A stretch of DNA of 33,217 bases from Candidatus Poribacteria bacterium (GTDB taxonomy: Bacteria > Poribacteria > WGA-4E > WGA-3G), in the NCBI GenBank assembly GCA_028818705.1, contig JAPPNJ010000028.1, forward strand, positions 1 through 33,217, read 5' to 3'. The translations under genes were made by a program, and so were the position numbers. The notes below the pieces were generated by a model that was given only the letters and a program-made list of their open reading frames with translations, had not been told where the DNA came from and did not search any database. Positions 32,515 to 33,217 of this stretch are shown here, one piece after another; within the stretch, counting starts at the first letter, position 1, and each line of letters begins with the position of its first letter.

Positions 32515-33102
32515 ATGAGATTGGTTTATGTTTGTATAGCTGTGCTGTTTATTGCAGCTTCGTTAACTGCTTTCGCTGGCGACCCAGTGGTGGTCACAGA
32601 AATAAAAGATAACAAGGGTGGTATCTATCAAGCCGTTGAGTTGGAGGAAGGTGGGAAATTTTTCCACGATAGGGACTATACGATTACGAATATCCCGAAG
32701 GACTTTCTCGGATTGACGCAGGTTTCAACATCAGCAGACTGCCCCGGTGGACAGGATTATAAGTTGACCTTTGACATCGATCGACCCGCTTATGTCTACC
32801 AAGCATGGGATAGCCGACACACACGGCCGGAAGACCGTGGACAAGATCCAAAAGGCTGGTTCACAAAGGGATATACGGATACTGAAGAAATCCTCATGTT
32901 GGACGCTCCACATGCCCCAACCGAGTACTTTATCTACAAATCCAATGAACCGTATCCCAAGGGAACAGTGGAATTGCTCGGTATTGATGAGGTTATCGGA
33001 GACCCTGTCCTCATGTGGACGATCTTCCTTGAAGAAGGCGTACTTCCCGTGGACCCAACTGGAAATTTAACGACGACGTGGGGTGAAATTAAATCGAATT
33101 AG
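32515..33102 (+). CDS. Secreted beta-sandwich protein with TTWG tail
   Basis: This 195-residue protein has a signal peptide (MRLVYVCIAVLFIAASLTAFA) and a body of about 150 residues without a named family. Patterns such as YKLTFDIDRPAYVYQAWDSR and EYFIYKSNEPYPKGTVELLG suggest a beta-sandwich of a kind I associate with poribacterial secreted proteins. It ends TGNLTTTWGEIKSN, the same tail as the secreted proteins at 816-1586 and 15111-16184. AAAGGAG lies 9 nt before the ATG. It is single, with its own promoter and terminator. Confidence 0.8.
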   Translation: MRLVYVCIAVLFIAASLTAFAGDPVVVTEIKDNKGGIYQAVELEEGGKFFHDRDYTITNIPKDFLGLTQVSTSADCPGGQDYKLTFDIDRPAYVYQAWDSRHTRPEDRGQDPKGWFTKGYTDTEEILMLDAPHAPTEYFIYKSNEPYPKGTVELLGIDEVIGDPVLMWTIFLEEGVLPVDPTGNLTTTWGEIKSN

Positions 33103-33134
33103 TCGTGTTATTGTTCAGACCGAATTCTATCGCA

Positions 33135-33164
33135 GGCGGGCTGACCAAGCCCGCCTTTTATTTT
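33135..33164 (+). terminator. Rho-independent terminator
   Basis: GGCGGGCT (33135-33142), loop GACCA, AGCCCGCC (33148-33155), followed by TTTTATTTT. It lies 33 nt after the stop at 33102. It is the clearest terminator in the window. Confidence 0.85.
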
Positions 33165-33175
33165 ATGAAGTCATA

Positions 33176-33204
33176 TTGAGTAAAACATAAGGATGTGGTA
33201 AAAT
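33176..33204 (+). promoter_or_regulatory. Promoter reading out of the window
   Basis: TTGAGT and TAAAAT are exactly 17 nt apart, just after the terminator. The gene it serves lies beyond the window. Confidence 0.45.
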
Positions 33205-33217
33205 AGTGGAATCAGAG

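Overview
The window looks like the chromosome of an uncultured, free-living or host-associated bacterium of the Candidatus Poribacteria / planctomycete-like kind. This is inferred from gene content only: four phytanoyl-CoA dioxygenase (PhyH) proteins, LamG proteins, a sulfatase-fold hydrolase, a dockerin protein, FlgD-like C-terminal sorting domains, and families I associate with those genomes. No rRNA, tRNA, CRISPR array or replication origin was seen.

Layout. (1) 1-1586, minus: two secreted LamG proteins, the left one cut by the window edge. (2) 1712-6158, minus: a probable operon of a Gfo/Idh/MocA oxidoreductase, two tandem PhyH paralogs and a thiamine-diphosphate enzyme. It is divergent from a galactonate-dehydratase-like enolase-superfamily gene (6356-7483), with good promoters on both strands between them. 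(3) 7712-11425, plus: a PhyH variant without the usual HxD motif, a membrane protein with two haem-c sites, and a Rieske / glutamate-synthase FMN-domain fusion; a PEP-hydrolase-family gene converges on it. (4) 12445-23299: a rearranged accessory region. It holds a dockerin protein, a decayed AAA-ATPase/nuclease gene, a secreted acidic protein, a decayed IS3-type element, two secreted trypsin-like proteases with FlgD-like tails flanking an intact AAA-ATPase/nuclease gene, and a small helical protein. (5) 23323-25832, minus: two paralogs of a conserved family of unknown function. (6) 26015-32374, minus: a small cysteine-rich secreted protein, a PhyH, a VOC protein, a double metallo-beta-lactamase protein, a HigBA toxin-antitoxin pair, a sulfatase-fold hydrolase and a Dabb protein. 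(7) 32515-33102, plus: another secreted protein, followed by a terminator and a promoter reading out of the window.

Two signals stand out. First, three otherwise unrelated signal-peptide proteins (stops at 816, 16184 and 33102) all end in the same short tail, L-[T/A]-T-[T/S]-W-G-x-[L/M/I]-K, which looks like an undescribed C-terminal tag. Second, a structured element of about 85 nt sits directly before the start codons of unrelated genes (7712, 24498, 25832, more loosely 8646). It has a 5' hairpin with compensatory changes, a GCGG/CCGC closing pair, and an AAGGA ribosome-binding site exactly 11 nt from the ATG in three copies. A degenerate copy lies at 31994-32067 with no gene behind it.

The catabolic genes (dioxygenases, dehydrogenase, dehydratase, ThDP enzyme, sulfatase-fold hydrolase) suggest scavenging of sugar acids and other organic compounds. 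The accessory region shows recent duplication and gene conversion: 348 bp encoding the FlgD-like tails of the two proteases are identical although the protease domains have diverged.
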